Source: Oscheius dolichura (Eukaryota; Nematoda; Chromadorea; Rhabditida; Rhabditidae). Taken from it: 64,000 nt of DNA. Each line of letters starts with the position of its first letter. Position 1 is the first letter of the stretch. Position numbers and translations under genes: made by a program. The notes under the pieces are model-generated. The model searched no databases. It was not told the DNA's origin and saw only the letters and a program-made list of their open reading frames with translations. The stretch is taken from the NCBI GenBank assembly GCA_932521035.1, contig OW051494.1, positions 1,784,001 to 1,848,000 of the forward strand. The letters are read 5' to 3'. This document shows, piece by piece, positions 32,423 through 44,026 of this stretch.

Positions 32423-33294
32423 ATGCAAATGCGTTCTCAGGCGGTCCTCAGCCTGAGCAGGTCTACTATTGGCGAGAGATAGAAGCCTTCGGGACGCAGA
32501 TACTCACATGTTATAGACTTTGCGAACCGGAAAAAGAAGAAGACCCTCAATGTGACGACCAAGTGGTTGTGATCGCTGGGAAGGATGCCACGCAAATGCG
32601 TGAGGAGGAAAACCGCCGTTTCCTAATGGTGGATAGCGACAACGTAAAGATTATTATTCGACGACCTCGCAAAACAAAAAAGCAAAAAGTGAGTTCAATA
32701 TTCTGTACCATATAGCCTGACAGTGCCCTAAAACAACTTATACTTATAATTTTCAATCTTTTTGCATCCTGACAAGAAGAATTTCAATTTTCTTGCGTTC
32801 TATAATATAGTCCGTTTCCAACGGATATGTCACGAGTTCAAATTTCGCGGAGCATCTCCGTTGCGGGACCAAGTCGGAAGAAGAATGGTCCCACGGCGCG
32901 ACAGACCTTTAAATCCTGTGACATATCCGTTAGAAAAGGACTATACTTCGAGGTCGATATCCCGCGACTCGATTGAATCTTTTAGGATTATCAAACACTC
33001 GACATTGAATACGATATGCCCCCTGCAGCAGAAGAACGAAAGCATTATCGATTTAATTCGTCTCTTCTTTCTCCCATTTTCGGTTCATACGGAACATTTT
33101 TATACTGTGTTTTTGCTCGACGAGTGCGAAATGTTTCGGATAATGAATCGGCAGCAAAAGCGGGAATTAAAAATGGCGATATAGTTCTCAAAATTAACGG
33201 CGAACATTTTGTACCTGGAAAAATGGAGGAATTGCTTAAATTGATGTATTCTCAGCCAAGAATACGGTTGACTGTATTGCGAATGGGTTATTGA
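32423..33294 (+). CDS. PDZ-domain protein (5' end uncertain)
   Basis: Exons 32423-32688 and about 33002-33294, joined in phase 0 (GTGAGT donor, CTTTTAG acceptor). Exon A encodes ANAFSGGPQPEQVYYWREIE, VVVIAGKDATQMREEENRRF, VKIIIRRPRKTKKQK. Exon B encodes RKHYRFNSSLLSPIFGSYGT and a PDZ fold, RVRNVSDNESAAKAGIKNGD, IVLKINGEHFVPGKMEELLK, ending RLTVLRMGY. PDZ proteins bind C-terminal tails of partners, but the usual GLGF-type carboxylate loop is not obvious. Upstream, a plus frame from about 32105 to 32398 (ending PLLLRAIIRK) is open and close by, but it does not splice in frame to 32423; an indel or a missing exon would explain this. The intron carries a family-3 MITE, and repeats flank the gene on both sides. 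Confidence 0.65.
32806..32944. mobile_element. TATAGTCC MITE, family 3, copy 2
   Basis: TATAGTCCGTTTCCAACGGA at the left; ATATCCGTTAGAAAAGGACT then ATA at the right; inner CTCCGTTGCGGGACC block. In the intron of the PDZ gene. Confidence 0.75.
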
Positions 33295-33369
33295 TCGTAT
33301 TATTCAGCTCTACTCGTTCTTTATTGTATACTGTACTTTATTATTTCTATTCTCAATTGTTTTCTATAC

Positions 33370-33375
33370 AATAAA
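33370..33375 (+). terminator. AATAAA poly(A) signal of PDZ gene
   Basis: AATAAA 76 bp after the PDZ gene stop. Confidence 0.5.
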
Positions 33376-33414
33376 GCGTATTTTAATCTTCTCTACCAGC
33401 GGGCCTTCGGCAGC

Positions 33415-33990
33415 CTTTATTATAGAAAGTAAAACTAGGAAGCCGCGGCCAGGCGGCCGCCGGACGCGCCGGTCGGTGTGTAAAACCTAGAAGTGCCCAG
33501 TTTTTTTGTGAGGGGCGCCTTGGCCGGCCGACGCCCCCGTTTTGTGTTGGCGGAGGCTCCGCGCTTGGGGTCTACTCCGTTCCATCGGTTTGGTCGAAAT
33601 ATCCGGCTTTGACCAAATGAAAAGCGAAACCATTTTTGACCGCTAGCTGACCAAACCCGGCTGGCTATGGAAAAAGGGCTTAACTTTGGTAAAGTGCTGT
33701 CGATTCCTCACTGTTACGCGCCAGAGCGTAACCAAGAATAAACCGCGGATACGCCAAGATACGCCAAGAAGCGCCATCGAATGACCCTAGTCTCACCAGG
33801 CTAGCTCAAAAAACGTTGTGCCATTTTTCGAAATTTTGAGGCTCCATTCCTCCGTACGCCTGCGTTCTCAAATTTTTTCAAATAGCGTGCAGTGTAGAGC
33901 AGAAATTATAGGTTTGAATGAGCCTACTCTCAAAACAGGAGCTCAAAATTTGTTGAGGAAACATATCCCATTTTTTATAACCAAGTGAAA
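33415..33990. repeat. CTAGAAGTGCCCAG repeat, one long copy
   Basis: CTAGAAGTGCCCAGTTTTTT at about 33487, preceded by a partial start (CTAGGAAGCCGCGGCCAGG). Blocks as in the other arrays through GAATGAGCCTACTCTCAAAA to ATAACCAAGTGAAATAAATA. Confidence 0.7.
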
Positions 33991-34162
33991 TAAATAAAGA
34001 TAGCTGTCAGTTTTACCGGCATATGTATTTTTTTTTAATTTTATACGGCTTGTGTAGTCTCGCCGGTTGATCCACACACCTCTCCAAGATTATATTCATC
34101 AATAATTAATTGTAGATAGATATTTTCTCCTCCTCGTGTTCTCTGGTATTTCCTACTCCAAT

Positions 34163-37100
34163 TCACTGTCTATCACTCCGTAGTGGGAGAGGCGTTGGTT
34201 TACTGCCTTTGGATCCTTTTTTCGGTATTTCCGGGTCTCCAGACGGCGGCGGCAGGGCAACTTTTGTCTTCGTTTTGGGAGTTTCTTTACTCTTCTTCGT
34301 AGCGGGACCCCTTGGATTTTTTTCTGTTTTAACTTTTCCCGGCGGTATTTCTGCCGTCTTCGTCTTTTCTCCGGTTTCAGTTCCAGTTCTTGAAGTCGTG
34401 GATTTTTGTCCAGAAGTAGTTTTAGTTGTAGATTTGATTTGACTCTGGGTTCTACTCGTCCCCGTGGCAGATTTGACCAGGCTCCGAGTTGTACTGCCTC
34501 CAGAGGAACCCGTTCCCGTTGTTCCACTACCAGAAGTCGCCGATTTGGTCTGGCTCGGGGTAGCAGGCTGACTGCCGGTCGCCGTCGCCGCTCCACTGCT
34601 CCCCGTCTGGGTCAATGCTCCAGGAATTCCAGTCCGCCGAGGTCGTCGTCGTCTTTTCCTACCCGTGCCCCTTCGTTGTCTATTTTTCCAACAAAACCAA
34701 TACAATGAACATATCACAGCAATTAGAGCAAGAAGACCAAAAAAGCCGGTAAGAAGTCCAAACATCAAACTGAAACGGGAGTAGTTAGGAGAAAACGTGG
34801 AAGTTGGAGACTCACGGCCATATTAGAACGCTCTGATTGCTGACATTCATCGGGCATTTATTCTGATTCACATATTTGGGTACAGTATCCAGCTCAAAGT
34901 TACATATTTCACTTGCTGAAAAGGATAAAATAAAAAGATTGTCGGCAATGTTTGTCAATAGCGCCCTAGAAATGAGTTCCTCTCGAGTCTGGGCCTCTTG
35001 ATCGAGTCGGGCCGGGTCCCCTAAAGTTTAAAACACCCCAATTTGGAATTTAGAGAATCGCACAAACATTGTTGGTTTCAAATCTACGTCTTTTCGGCTC
35101 TATTCGAGTTTTGCAAGAACTTGGGGTCATAGTAACCCAAAAGATGGAGCTAGCTGGCTCCCAGTCCTCAATTATGGTTACAATGAGCATTTTGGAGGAG
35201 CTGGAGCTTCCGTAAATTCTCAGGAAGGCTCACAAAGTAGTTCTAACGGAGAAAAGAGTCTTTGGAGCCCAAAAAAAAGTTCTCGAGAGGTCTGTACAAG
35301 GCGGCTACTTCAAAAAGGTACTGCTTTTGGGGCCCGTTTTAATTCCGGAGGTTGACACGGACCGGAGTTTTACGTTCTTTTCGCTCTGTTTTACTTGTTT
35401 TGGGATTGAAAACGTGGCGGGACATACATCACAAGATAATAACGTTTGGCCTCAAAAATACGATGCCGTTGGGCATTCCATCTGCAAGTTTTGGTGGTCG
35501 GCCTGGTCCGTGTCACCCCCGTTTTACGTCCCCCTATCGAGCATCTTCCTACAGAAAATCTAGCCAAAAACTTACAAATCTGTCCGGCGTCGACGTTCGC
35601 CCCTTTGAGAAAGCCCAGCTTTTCTGGTCCAAGACTGGCCAAATGGATTCTTCCCGTCACCCGAGATAATCTGACGCCGGTCGCCTCTCCCCCAGCGTTG
35701 GCTCTGATCCACAAATCACTTTCCACATATTTACAGCCCTTTAATTCTTCCAGATTCTGGAGTTGTCCTTCAAAAATACATTCTGAAATTAAAAAAGAAG
35801 TATAAATAGATTGTAGAGTACTGTAGTACCTCCCTCCTTCTGTATCTGGAATATTCTTGTATCAATCTGCTTAAAATCTTTAAATTTCTCCAGTTCAACT
35901 CGTGTTAAACGTCGATTGGCTTTAATAAAAACGCCTTTAAAGACCTTCCGAAGCTCGTTAATATTCTGCACATCGATTGTTCTTAATCTCGGATTCTGAC
36001 GGATATCGACGACGACGCCTCGAAAGGACTCTATCCTTTTAAAGACAATCTTCTCCAGCTTCGCGTTGTAGGACACATTTAATGCTAAAAAGCGGTCTTC
36101 TATTAAAAAATAGACAAAAAAAAACTACCTTCGGCCCCGTAAAATATGGTATTATTGGGCAGTTCAAATACCGTCAACGCCGCGTTACCAGTAATTTTAA
36201 TCGTGGCATTTTGTAAGAAAACCACTGGTGCACTCGGTGCTCGTGTTATTTTAATCGTCTTCAATTTTGGATTTCCAGAAATAATTAAACCCGAGAAGTT
36301 GCCTCTTCCTTCTATATTTATGGAAATCTCCTCCAGTAGCGGGTTATTTTCGACAGTTAGCCCTGAAAGAAGAAAATAATTAGTGGGGTACTGTAGTCTT
36401 TCTGGAATACGGATTTTTGGAATGGTGTCGAGTTTAGGATTAGTCTGGATTAGTCTGAGCGGAAATGGATTGCACACGATGTGGGCCTGAATTTTAGACA
36501 CCGGGAGATTCAAGAGCCAGGGGACCCCCATGTAGAGGGGGAGATTCCTGGCCGGGTACCGTGAGGTCCGGGGTGATGCTTTCCCTGCCAGATATTGGAA
36601 TATTTTTCGGGGAAATCAAATATGAGCTGAATCTACAGAAGGAATTACAAGCCATTGTCTTCTCCAAGTTCTAGGGGGCCCATGGCTCCGGAAAACTGTC
36701 TCTGGCACCGGCGGCTATTAGAAGCAGTCGTAAGACATTGCGACTCATTGCTCACCTTTGGCTGCTTACCATTTTGACCGAGAATGACTGGTCTGTTCGT
36801 CATTTTCGCGGCAAAAAGCCATTTCAATTTGTGATCCGTAATATTGTAAAAGGCAGACGACCGCTATTTTGTCTGCTAAAATTTTTCCCCCATGACCAAA
36901 ATGCCAACCGGTCGCCGGTAGAAATGACTGGCTATCGAAGAAGTTGGAAAAAGAGGTTGATCCAAATTTTCATGGATTTTCGCAGTCCAAAGCCATCAAT
37001 AAGTGGATAGTCACGGTTGATAAAGATTACGGTAGGTATGACTTACACGAGCCGATGATCAACTTGACCTTGGGTAGTTTAATCTTCCTGATAGTTGTAT

Positions 37101-37547
37101 TTCGGATAGTCAAATCTACGTGCCAAATCACGGTCAAGTTGCCAGTAAATTCATCCCATTTGTCTAGATCAATGGCTCCAAGAATCGGTAAAACGTGCAT
37201 TCCTATTTGATAGCGGGCAACCAGTCTGCTACACGTCATCACATCTTCCCAGGAAACTCTACCATCTAGCCGGATGCCTAAAGTCATTCATTAAAGGGAA
37301 TTTTCCTATTTTTTGGGGCTACAGTAACCCGTGGAATATAGTAGAAAAAAGGGGAATAAAGAGCGAAACAATTAGAAATGAAGCAGCGTTACTTACAATT
37401 GACAGGCACCGGTATAGGATAGACATGTATGTTTGATGTTGTTTGTCCTTCTGTCCATTCTAGTTGTAGACCAAATAGAAGCAAAACGAGCAGTTCTAAA
37501 TAGGGAAAAATTTGGCTGGAGACAGAAGAAAGGAAACCACCTCTCAT
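34163..37547 (-). CDS. Receptor L-domain type I membrane protein (IRLD-like)
   Basis: Nematode protein with insulin/EGF-receptor L-type domains, likely a cell-surface or neuronal binding protein without a kinase. The start ATG (37545-37547) gives MRGGFLSSVSSQIFPYLELL plus a hydrophobic VLLLFGLQLEW (signal peptide). It splices (phase 1) to CIRLDGRVSWEDVMTCSRLV and a first beta-helix repeat region (LDKWDEFTGNLTVIWHVDLT, PVISTGDRLAFWSWGKNFSR, ITDHKLKWLFAAKMTNRPVI). A second region follows: LTVENNPLLEEISINIEGRG, LIISGNPKLKTIKITR, KITGNAALTVFELPNNTIFY, NAKLEKIVFKRIESF, DIRQNPRLRTIDVQNI. A Cys-rich piece (CIFEGQLQNLEELKGCKYV) comes next, then one membrane helix (MFGLLTGFFGLLALIAVICS, LYWFCW) and a long basic Ser/Thr/Gly/Pro tail ending PLRSDRQ. 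At least seven exons; some borders near 36530-36900 are uncertain. Confidence 0.8.
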
Positions 37548-37635
37548 GGCAGAAAGAACAGACAAAAATGAGTCAACTATGGGGGATTAACCACCGACAC
37601 GAATTTTTTGACGAGATTAATCCATTTTTCTTGTA

Positions 37636-37815
37636 AACTGGACCAGCTGATCGAGTTTTGGACCGGCTGGGGTGGACCTGGTCCAAAACTCGATCAGCTG
37701 GTCCAAAACTAGGTCAGCCGGTCCAAGACTGCCGGATGATAGGGGTTTTGGACCAGCTGATCGAGTCTTGGACCGGCTGGGGTGGACCTGGTCCAAAACC
37801 CCTATCATCCGGCAG
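37636..37815. repeat. Nested GGACCAGCTGATCGAG hairpins
   Basis: Two overlapping stem-loops. One pairs GACCAGCTGATCGAGTTTTG with CAAAACTCGATCAGCTGGTC. The other pairs TGCCGGATGATAGGGGTTTT with AAAACCCCTATCATCCGGCA. The unit GGACCGGCTGGGGTGGACCT occurs twice. Lies between the L-domain gene start and the next plus-strand gene. Confidence 0.85.
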
Positions 37816-37859
37816 CTGGCAGCTACAGTAAGTTTAAATTCGTCGCGGGACCCTAAAAA

Positions 37860-38469
37860 ATGGACTTATTTCAGGGCTGCCAAGAAGTAGAAAGGGAGCT
37901 TTGCGATGTGCTCCCTCTTGACTATGCGGTGGTCTTGTCACGATTTAAATCCGTCAAAATAGAAAGAATTCAAGAAGACAAAGATTGAGCTTATTAGGGT
38001 AACATAAAATAAAATTTGACGTTCTAACCCCTTTTCAGTTAATGACAGCCGATTTCACCATTCCTTTGAGATCTTTCAACCTGCCCGTTTCTGACTCGAG
38101 CCATTTTCTATCATGGGATGAGATCCGGGACCTGGGACTGGGAGGCGGGATAATGGAGACGATGATGGGGGTAGGTTAGGGCATTTTTAGATTTCCGAGC
38201 AGGGGCCAGCCCTCCATTTGGTCCTGACGAGTCTAGATCATGTCAGGCCTTGCTTCCGATCAGCCTGGCAGCCTTGCGCAGCCTACAACGTACGGGGATC
38301 AAAGGAAATAGATTGCCTGATAGAATGGTTTCAAAATTATATTTATTCGAGGATTCCACTCGACGCTTCGGTGCTATACGAATATTTCAGTCAGAATGAG
38401 GACAACTTCGAGATGATAAAGAAACATATTGCCAAGCTTATGATGAACAAGTTGCATTCCTATTCCTGA
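37860..38469 (+). CDS. Unidentified short gene with a frame break
   Basis: Exon-like pieces: 37860 to about 37988 (MDLFQGCQEVERELCDVLPL, DYAVVLSRFKSVKIERIQED, then an in-frame TGA); from a CAG acceptor near 38040, LMTADFTIPLRSFNLPVSDS then SHFLSWDEIRDLGLGGGIME TMMG; then GASPPFGPDESRSCQALLPI and SLAALRSLQRTGIKG. The best ending, DCLIEWFQNYIYSRIPLDAS to MMNKLHSYS with stop 38467-38469, is in a different frame after about 38300. At least one indel, and perhaps a second near 37985, is needed for a continuous protein. The family is not recognised. It starts about 45 bp after the nested hairpins. Confidence 0.4.
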
Positions 38470-38721
38470 TCGTTATATAAATTTAACTCATCGATATTTT
38501 AATGTTTACTATAAATTTTGAGTTAGAAATGATGGTCAGCCAGGGGTGGGCCAGTCTGAGCTCCAGGAAAGAGGTACAGATAGAGGGAAATGAACAAATG
38601 GAGGACGAAGATCAGAGTGAAGAAGAACAGATCCACGCCGTAGTCAGTCAGGAAGGAGGGCTCTTTCTTGGGGGTTATTCTGAAGAAACGAACGGTATAC
38701 TGGGTATTATACAATCAGAAT

Positions 38722-40605
38722 TCACTTTTTCTTCAATTTCTTGATGGGAGAGACAATCGCCATGGCCAGGAGGAGGAAGCCCATCTCTATTAGGAGCCAC
38801 GTTCCTGAAAAACTTATCTGTATGGACTACTGTAGGAATTGTAAACTAAAAACTGAAATCTAAAGACTATATAGTTCTTTTTCAAAAAATAGGGATACAG
38901 TAATTTGCCTCCGTTCGAGATCATTTGGGATCGGGGAACAAAATCGCAAAATTTGCCTAATTTTCAAGAAAACCCTGATTACTGTATCCCTATTTTTTGG
39001 AAAATAACTATACTATTGTAATTTCCGTATTTTCCCCATTGACTCACCAATAAGCGGTAATTTGGCGGACCTTGGAACTTGAGTGACAATAATACTTAAC
39101 AGAAAAGTCAATCCGAGGAAGCCATTAATCCCCATGGCCATCTGAATAGACTCTCCCTATTTTTAAAGAAAGGAGAGACACACTTTATCACCACTGGAGA
39201 GGTGGGAAGGTAGGAGAATAGTGGCGACACAGACGGATGTAATAGCAAAGGTCGGCAGTATCATAAAACAGACATAATACTGTACATTCCGGGTCAATTT
39301 ATAGAGATTTTTAAAGCCGAAATTTGAGTCACCAACAAGTGTTGTGTACCATTCCATCTCCCACTCGGGGGAGCTCTGAAATTGGAGAATTGAATGGGAA
39401 AAACTACAGTAATCCCCAAAATATTATAAACTAAAACTCTCACAATAAGGTAAGTCTTGTTCTTGGCAAAGTTTGGAACAATCCGCTGACGATCGTCCCC
39501 CGCCCATCCGCCATCAAAATTCCAACCACAGTATTGAATATCAAAGGGAAAGGCTTCTAAAAAGATCGATTTCAAAGATGGGAGGAATAAAATAGACCCA
39601 CCAACTTGACAAGCACATACAGTATCGAATCTCGCTCGAATCATGGTAGTTACCCGTCCGTCGGGTTGAATTATCGCATCGTCACTGTCCGTCAAGGTGT
39701 CGAAACGAGTCACCGCTGTGCTGAAATGAACCATTCAGTGTATTTTGCTGCTATCTGTTCAAAAAGGCTAATAGGTCCGGGAAGATCTAATTTTCCCCTG
39801 ATTTCTGTTGCCAAGGGCGGCTATTTGCGGTTATCTTGCCGTTCCGGGCAATATTACCGCCTGAACGGATCTCTATAGGTCCTAGGACGTTTTTAGCTCA
39901 AAGTTTAAGATATTATAAGAAACGGAAGAAGAGAATAAGCTCACCAACTCCAGCAGTTGACCCAAGGAATCCAAATCATATGAGCAGGGACGACGGCGTA
40001 ATCCATTCCGAGTTCTTTCGGATCAAAGGCTAGTCGAGGGTCGGTCCAGGTCTAAAACAGACTTTGCTCCACTTTCACAACACGGCTACGATGACATTCA
40101 GCCAACAAAATCCAGAAGAATGTCAGGAATTGTAAGAATGGGGCGCGCTTACAGTACACCAGCCAAGTTATTCCCATCTCATCCATTTTAGGCTTTTTCC
40201 CCTGATTTTTAGAGATTTCCACATGATTTACTTCAATTTTCTCACTGAAAGGTATCTAGAGAGGTTTAGCTTAATTTTAAAGACAAAAGCCGGATCTAAC
40301 CCACCAAGGAGTGTATGGATTACTGTAATTTTCACTCACATAGTTCAAAGATCCAATGTAGACGGTAGTTTGGATGTCTTCTACCTAAAAATCCTCTATA
40401 TTTCCCCTGTAAAGATCTCCAGACGTACCACATCGACCAGTACCACCAGCGTGGTGTCAACAATAATAGTCATGATCTCCCTGGTCACATCGTAAGGAGA
40501 CGCCAGTTTATTATACGTCGAATCTTTTCTCAGCACTGGATGGTAGGGGTATTCTGTATAGCCGAGTGACCATTTGATGGGGAGCAGGAGAAACAGAAGA
40601 AGCAT
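38722..40605 (-). CDS. Cys-loop ligand-gated ion channel subunit
   Basis: Pentameric neurotransmitter-gated channel subunit of the nicotinic/LGC type. The start ATG (40603-40605) gives MLLLFLLLPIKWSLGYTEYP, a signal peptide. The extracellular domain includes LRKDSTYNKLASPYDVTREI, TWTDPRLAFDPKELGMDYAV, VVPAHMIWIPWVNCWSW and AVTRFDTLTDSDDAIIQPDG. Splicing at GTTG|GTGGGT restores the canonical loop VCACQVEAFPFDIQYC, exactly 13 residues between the two Cys. M1 is YYVCFMILPTFAITSVCVAT. The loop SHLSSGDKGES leads to M2/M3 IQMAMGINGFLGLTFLLSII then VTQVPRSAKLPL. There is no Pro-Ala-Arg motif before M2, so a cation channel is more likely than an anion channel. A last short exon gives a fourth helix, WLLIEMGFLLLAMAIVSPIK. 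Length and order fit the family. The exact subunit type is not determined. Confidence 0.87.
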
Positions 40606-40852
40606 TGCTCAACAGGAACCAGTGGGTCTAACAAGCGGCAGTCCCTGCCTACTTCACCGAGCTAATTTACTTTACTCTTTCATAAGAAGTGAAGCGGGTA
40701 AGTTTGTGCTAATCAGTGTAGAAGAGAAAAAAAACGGAGGGGAGTGAGATTGCTTGGACCATGACCCGTAGAAGAGAGGTTTCACCGGTAGAAGAGACAA
40801 CTCCATTTTCTGTTCCTAATGCCATAAAAACATTATAGCCTATATCCAAGGG

Positions 40853-41136
40853 GAAGAATTTTCGGCCAACGTTCAAGCACACCGCACCCAAAAACTCACC
40901 CAATGCGCCCTGCGCTCGAATAATTCGACCTTGCTTATTTTAAATGTCTATTTTGTTCAGAATTTTATGGCGGCAATTTCTTGTTCTTATGGAATGTAAT
41001 CTATACCAGCTTGTCCGCCATAAAATTCTGAACAAGGTAGATATTAAATAAATAAGCAAGGTTGAATTATTCGAGCGCAGGGCGCATTGGGTGAGTTTTT
41101 GGGTGCGGTGTGCTTGAACGTTCGCCAGAATTTTCC
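40853..41136. mobile_element. Long-arm inverted-repeat MITE, family 5
   Basis: Arms of about 110 bp: AACGTTCAAGCACACCGCAC then CCAAAAACTCACCCAATGCG on the left, and CGCATTGGGTGAGTTTTTGG then GTGCGGTGTGCTTGAACGTT on the right. The inner arms (CAGAATTTTATGGCGG / CCGCCATAAAATTCTG) pair as well. A diverged remnant is at 23731-23790. Intergenic between the channel gene and the next plus-strand gene. Confidence 0.85.
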
Positions 41137-41622
41137 ACTGTGGGACTAAATTGGCAGTTTGGCGGACAAAAGCAACGCAAAATTGTTTCCGTTGGAAACA
41201 GACTATAAATTTCCTTCCCTGCCTTTCCTTGGCTCCATGAGTCACCCTAAAGTTTGCCCAACCAGCCTTCCACCGCACCTCTGTTCCCCTCCGATATTCC
41301 TAGTCACCAAAATGTGTTCTCCCTGTTTGTTCTTCTCTTCGTTTCCCACTTGTTTTTAAGAGTCTACTCTGTTAGAGTACCGCTCCGCCATTCAGAGCCC
41401 AGCCAGCTGTTTTTTGGAACGCCCTGGCCCGTTGTCCTCTCGAATTACGTCACCGCTTCCAATCAATCCACCGCCATGAGTTGGCTCCACCCGCACCGGC
41501 GCCGCTTCTCACTCTTGTTCAGCTCTTTTTCATCCATTGTCACCCAATTTCTTTCTATTCTCTTCTTTTCCCATAATATCTCCATTTTTCAGATAAATTT
41601 ACCAAAAACAAAGCAGTTTATA

Positions 41623-44026
41623 ATGGACAAAGAGCCCGAAGAGCTGTTCCCAGAGATTATTCCTGTTTTGGCGGAGGATAGCCCAGAAGAGAGGCCACCA
41701 TCGCCGAGCCCAAGTCCCGAACCTCTGCAGGAAAAACTCTTTTTAGATGATAATATCCCGGCACAAATTCTAACTAAAATAATCAGGAAGGTTAGTTCAA
41801 ATTTTGAATTTTCCATTCTAAAACCCCTTGATCCCTGGTTTTTTTTCCATTTTCTGGGGTTAGGAAATAAATAATAGAACGCCCAGACTATTTTTATGTC
41901 CATTATGGGTTGGGAATTAATTTACCCGGGAAAAACTCAAAAAAATTGCAAAAAATTTCTTTGAAATTGTCTTTTTCCCGTCTGGCCTCTCTCCCCGAGG
42001 GAACTGCCGCCCGCACCCGTAAAATCTCGGCAGCCAGGCGAGGGGCGCCTATATAACCGGCGGCGGCTGGCAGAACACGACGAGAGGTCCGGAGCGAGTG
42101 GGTTATCCTGATCTTGAAATCCTCCCATTCGCACTAACTTGACCCTTGTCTTTTGCCATTTTTATGAGAAATAAGGAATAATAGAGTGATCTGTATGTGA
42201 ATTCTGAATTGAGAATTAAATTTACCCGAAAATGTACATAAAGCAGGAGGAATCCTCCTTGAAATGGTCTTCCCCTCCCCCTTGACCTATCTCCCCGAGA
42301 AAACTGCTCCCCCCAATAGTGTTTCCACTTCTCTGGCCTCTCTCCCCGAGGGAACTGCCGCCCGCACCCGTAAAATCTCGGCAGCCAGGCGAGGGGCGCC
42401 TATATAACCGGCGGTGGCCGGCAGAACACCACGAGAGGTCCGGAGCGAGTGGATTATCTTGAAATAATGGGCTATCTTGTGAAATATCTTGAAATCCCGC
42501 CATTCGCACCACTTGACCCTTGTCTTTTGCCATTTTTACTTTTTGCAGATGGCAATCAAGTCTTTTACGAAAGTTTTCCGTTCAAATAGTGAAATTAACG
42601 AGTTGATGGAATACAATTGGAAGAATTTTAACTGCTACATTGATTATGAGTTTTGTATTGCTCCAGAGGACAAGGTACGGCCTTTTCCAGCCCCAAATCT
42701 CCTTCTCCCCCTTTCAGCCGAGTGATATGATCCAGGGAACATATGACACCACGTTTTATATATTCTCCACAATATTTTATGAGATTTTTGATGGATTTCT
42801 TTTTGGCGATATTGACAAGATCATCAATAACTATGGATTTGTTCGTTTCAGGACCATAAAAATCGGAAATGATGTGAGTTCTCTTGCTTCTCTAGGGGGA
42901 AAGCGTTTTCAGTTGGCTGGAAAAGGATTTTCCCTGGAGAAAACGGTGAAAATTGTGAACTGTCTCCAACAGAATAAAATGACATGTGACCAGCTGATAC
43001 TGCAGTCGTTTGTGGAAGCGGAAAAAGCGATTGCCGTGACGAAAGCCAAGAAAGTAACCGTTCATCATCGGGAAACGACGCCTCTTGAAGTCATTTCGGC
43101 TAATCTGCTCTCTAATTTGGTTAGTTCCTTTCTTTTCATGTGACCGGGGAAAAATCAATCCAGATGAAACCCTCAACGACAAATGGGCCTATCCGTGAGC
43201 TAGAGGGATCTTTTTTACTTTCAATCTACCTTGGGGCTCTTTTCATTTTTTTTGCTAATAGAACGAGGTTCCCGACACGAAAATCAGTGTGAAATTTCGC
43301 AAAAATCACCATAACCTCTCCCCGTCCTAGTCACAAAACGCAAACAAACCCAATTAGGAGTAATCGAGAGTCAAATGTTGCTTGAAACGGATGGATACGG
43401 TACATTCCATTACTTTCCCACATTTTCAGGACGAGTGCATCATTGTTATCCATTCCTGGAACACCAAAAAAGACGAAGAAAATTATGTTATCTTCCACAA
43501 TATCATTCCTTCCATCCAACTGGCCGTAATGTGTCTCTTTGTTCAGTTCTCTCTGCCCTATTTCGTAAATTTCCTCCAGGTAATGTCTTCTTCTTCCATC
43601 TGGTTAACTTTTCCCTTTCAGAAGATCGTCAATGGCTCTGCCCTGACCAAGGAATTCTATCTCGACTACTGGCAACATCCTCCCGTCATTCGATCCGCTA
43701 TGAAAGCCGTTCTTTCTGACGCCTTTCCAGAGGCAACCCTAGCCGATGCGAATATCTTCCCTCCAGGAATCGTCGCCCTTATTCCCCTATCCAATATCAA
43801 GGGAAAGTGGCTCTGTTTCATTTTGGAAGAATGGGGACGGTGGGCACTTCTTCGTGGATTTATTGTGGACAGTTGGGAGGACGCTAATCGGAAGGAAATG
43901 AAGAAAAGGACGAAGTTCTTCCGCTGCCGGCAAGGGCGGGAAACCGCCATTGATTCCTATTTAACGGAGGAGGATATCCAGAGAATGAAACAGGTCTTTG
44001 AAAGTGTTGAAATAAGCGAAGAATAA
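41623..44026 (+). CDS. Unidentified protein with acidic Pro/Ser-rich N-terminus
   Basis: Exon 1 from ATG 41623 gives MDKEPEELFPEIIPVLAEDS, a Pro/Ser linker and FLDDNIPAQILTKIIRK. Exon 2 (42549 on) opens ATG in phase 0 (MAIKSFTKVFRSNSEINELM). The next exons give IQGTYDTTFYIFSTIFYEIF, LAGKGFSLEKTVKIVNCLQQ and FVEAEKAIAVTKAKKVTVHH. After a long intron come DECIIVIHSWNTKKDEENYV, SIQLAVMCLFVQFSLPYFVN, and an exon with HPPVIRSAMKAVLSDAFPEA, CFILEEWGRWALLRGFIVDS, ending VFESVEISEE. Phases agree throughout. No known domain is recognised; the Trp/Phe-rich C-terminal half has one short hydrophobic stretch. Intron 1 contains two TATA elements, the second ending a few bases before exon 2, so a shorter form starting at MAIKSF is possible. 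The frame is open upstream to 41254, so a longer N-terminus cannot be excluded. Confidence 0.75.
41979..42160. mobile_element. TATA element, family 2, right-arm copy
   Basis: TCTGGCCTCTCTCCCCGAGG, CGCACCCGTAAAATCTCGGC, GGGGCGCCTATATAACCGGC, CGAGAGGTCCGGAGCGAGTG, then TTGACCCTTGTCTTTTGCC. One arm only. In intron 1 of the gene at 41623. Confidence 0.8.
42321..42540. mobile_element. TATA element, family 2, right-arm copy next to exon 2
   Basis: Same blocks as at 41979, with TATATAACCGGCGGTGGCCG and the end TTGACCCTTGTCTTTTGCC. The arm ends 9 bp before an acceptor TTTTTGCAG, whose exon begins with ATG (42549). The element's TATA box is about 140 bp upstream of that ATG, in the right orientation. 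Confidence 0.8.

Noticed and set aside
41254-41622. Long N-terminal extension of the gene at 41623
   Set aside because: Open frame but Phe/Ser/Leu-rich from a T-rich stretch, with an acceptor-like TTTTTCAG just before the better ATG.
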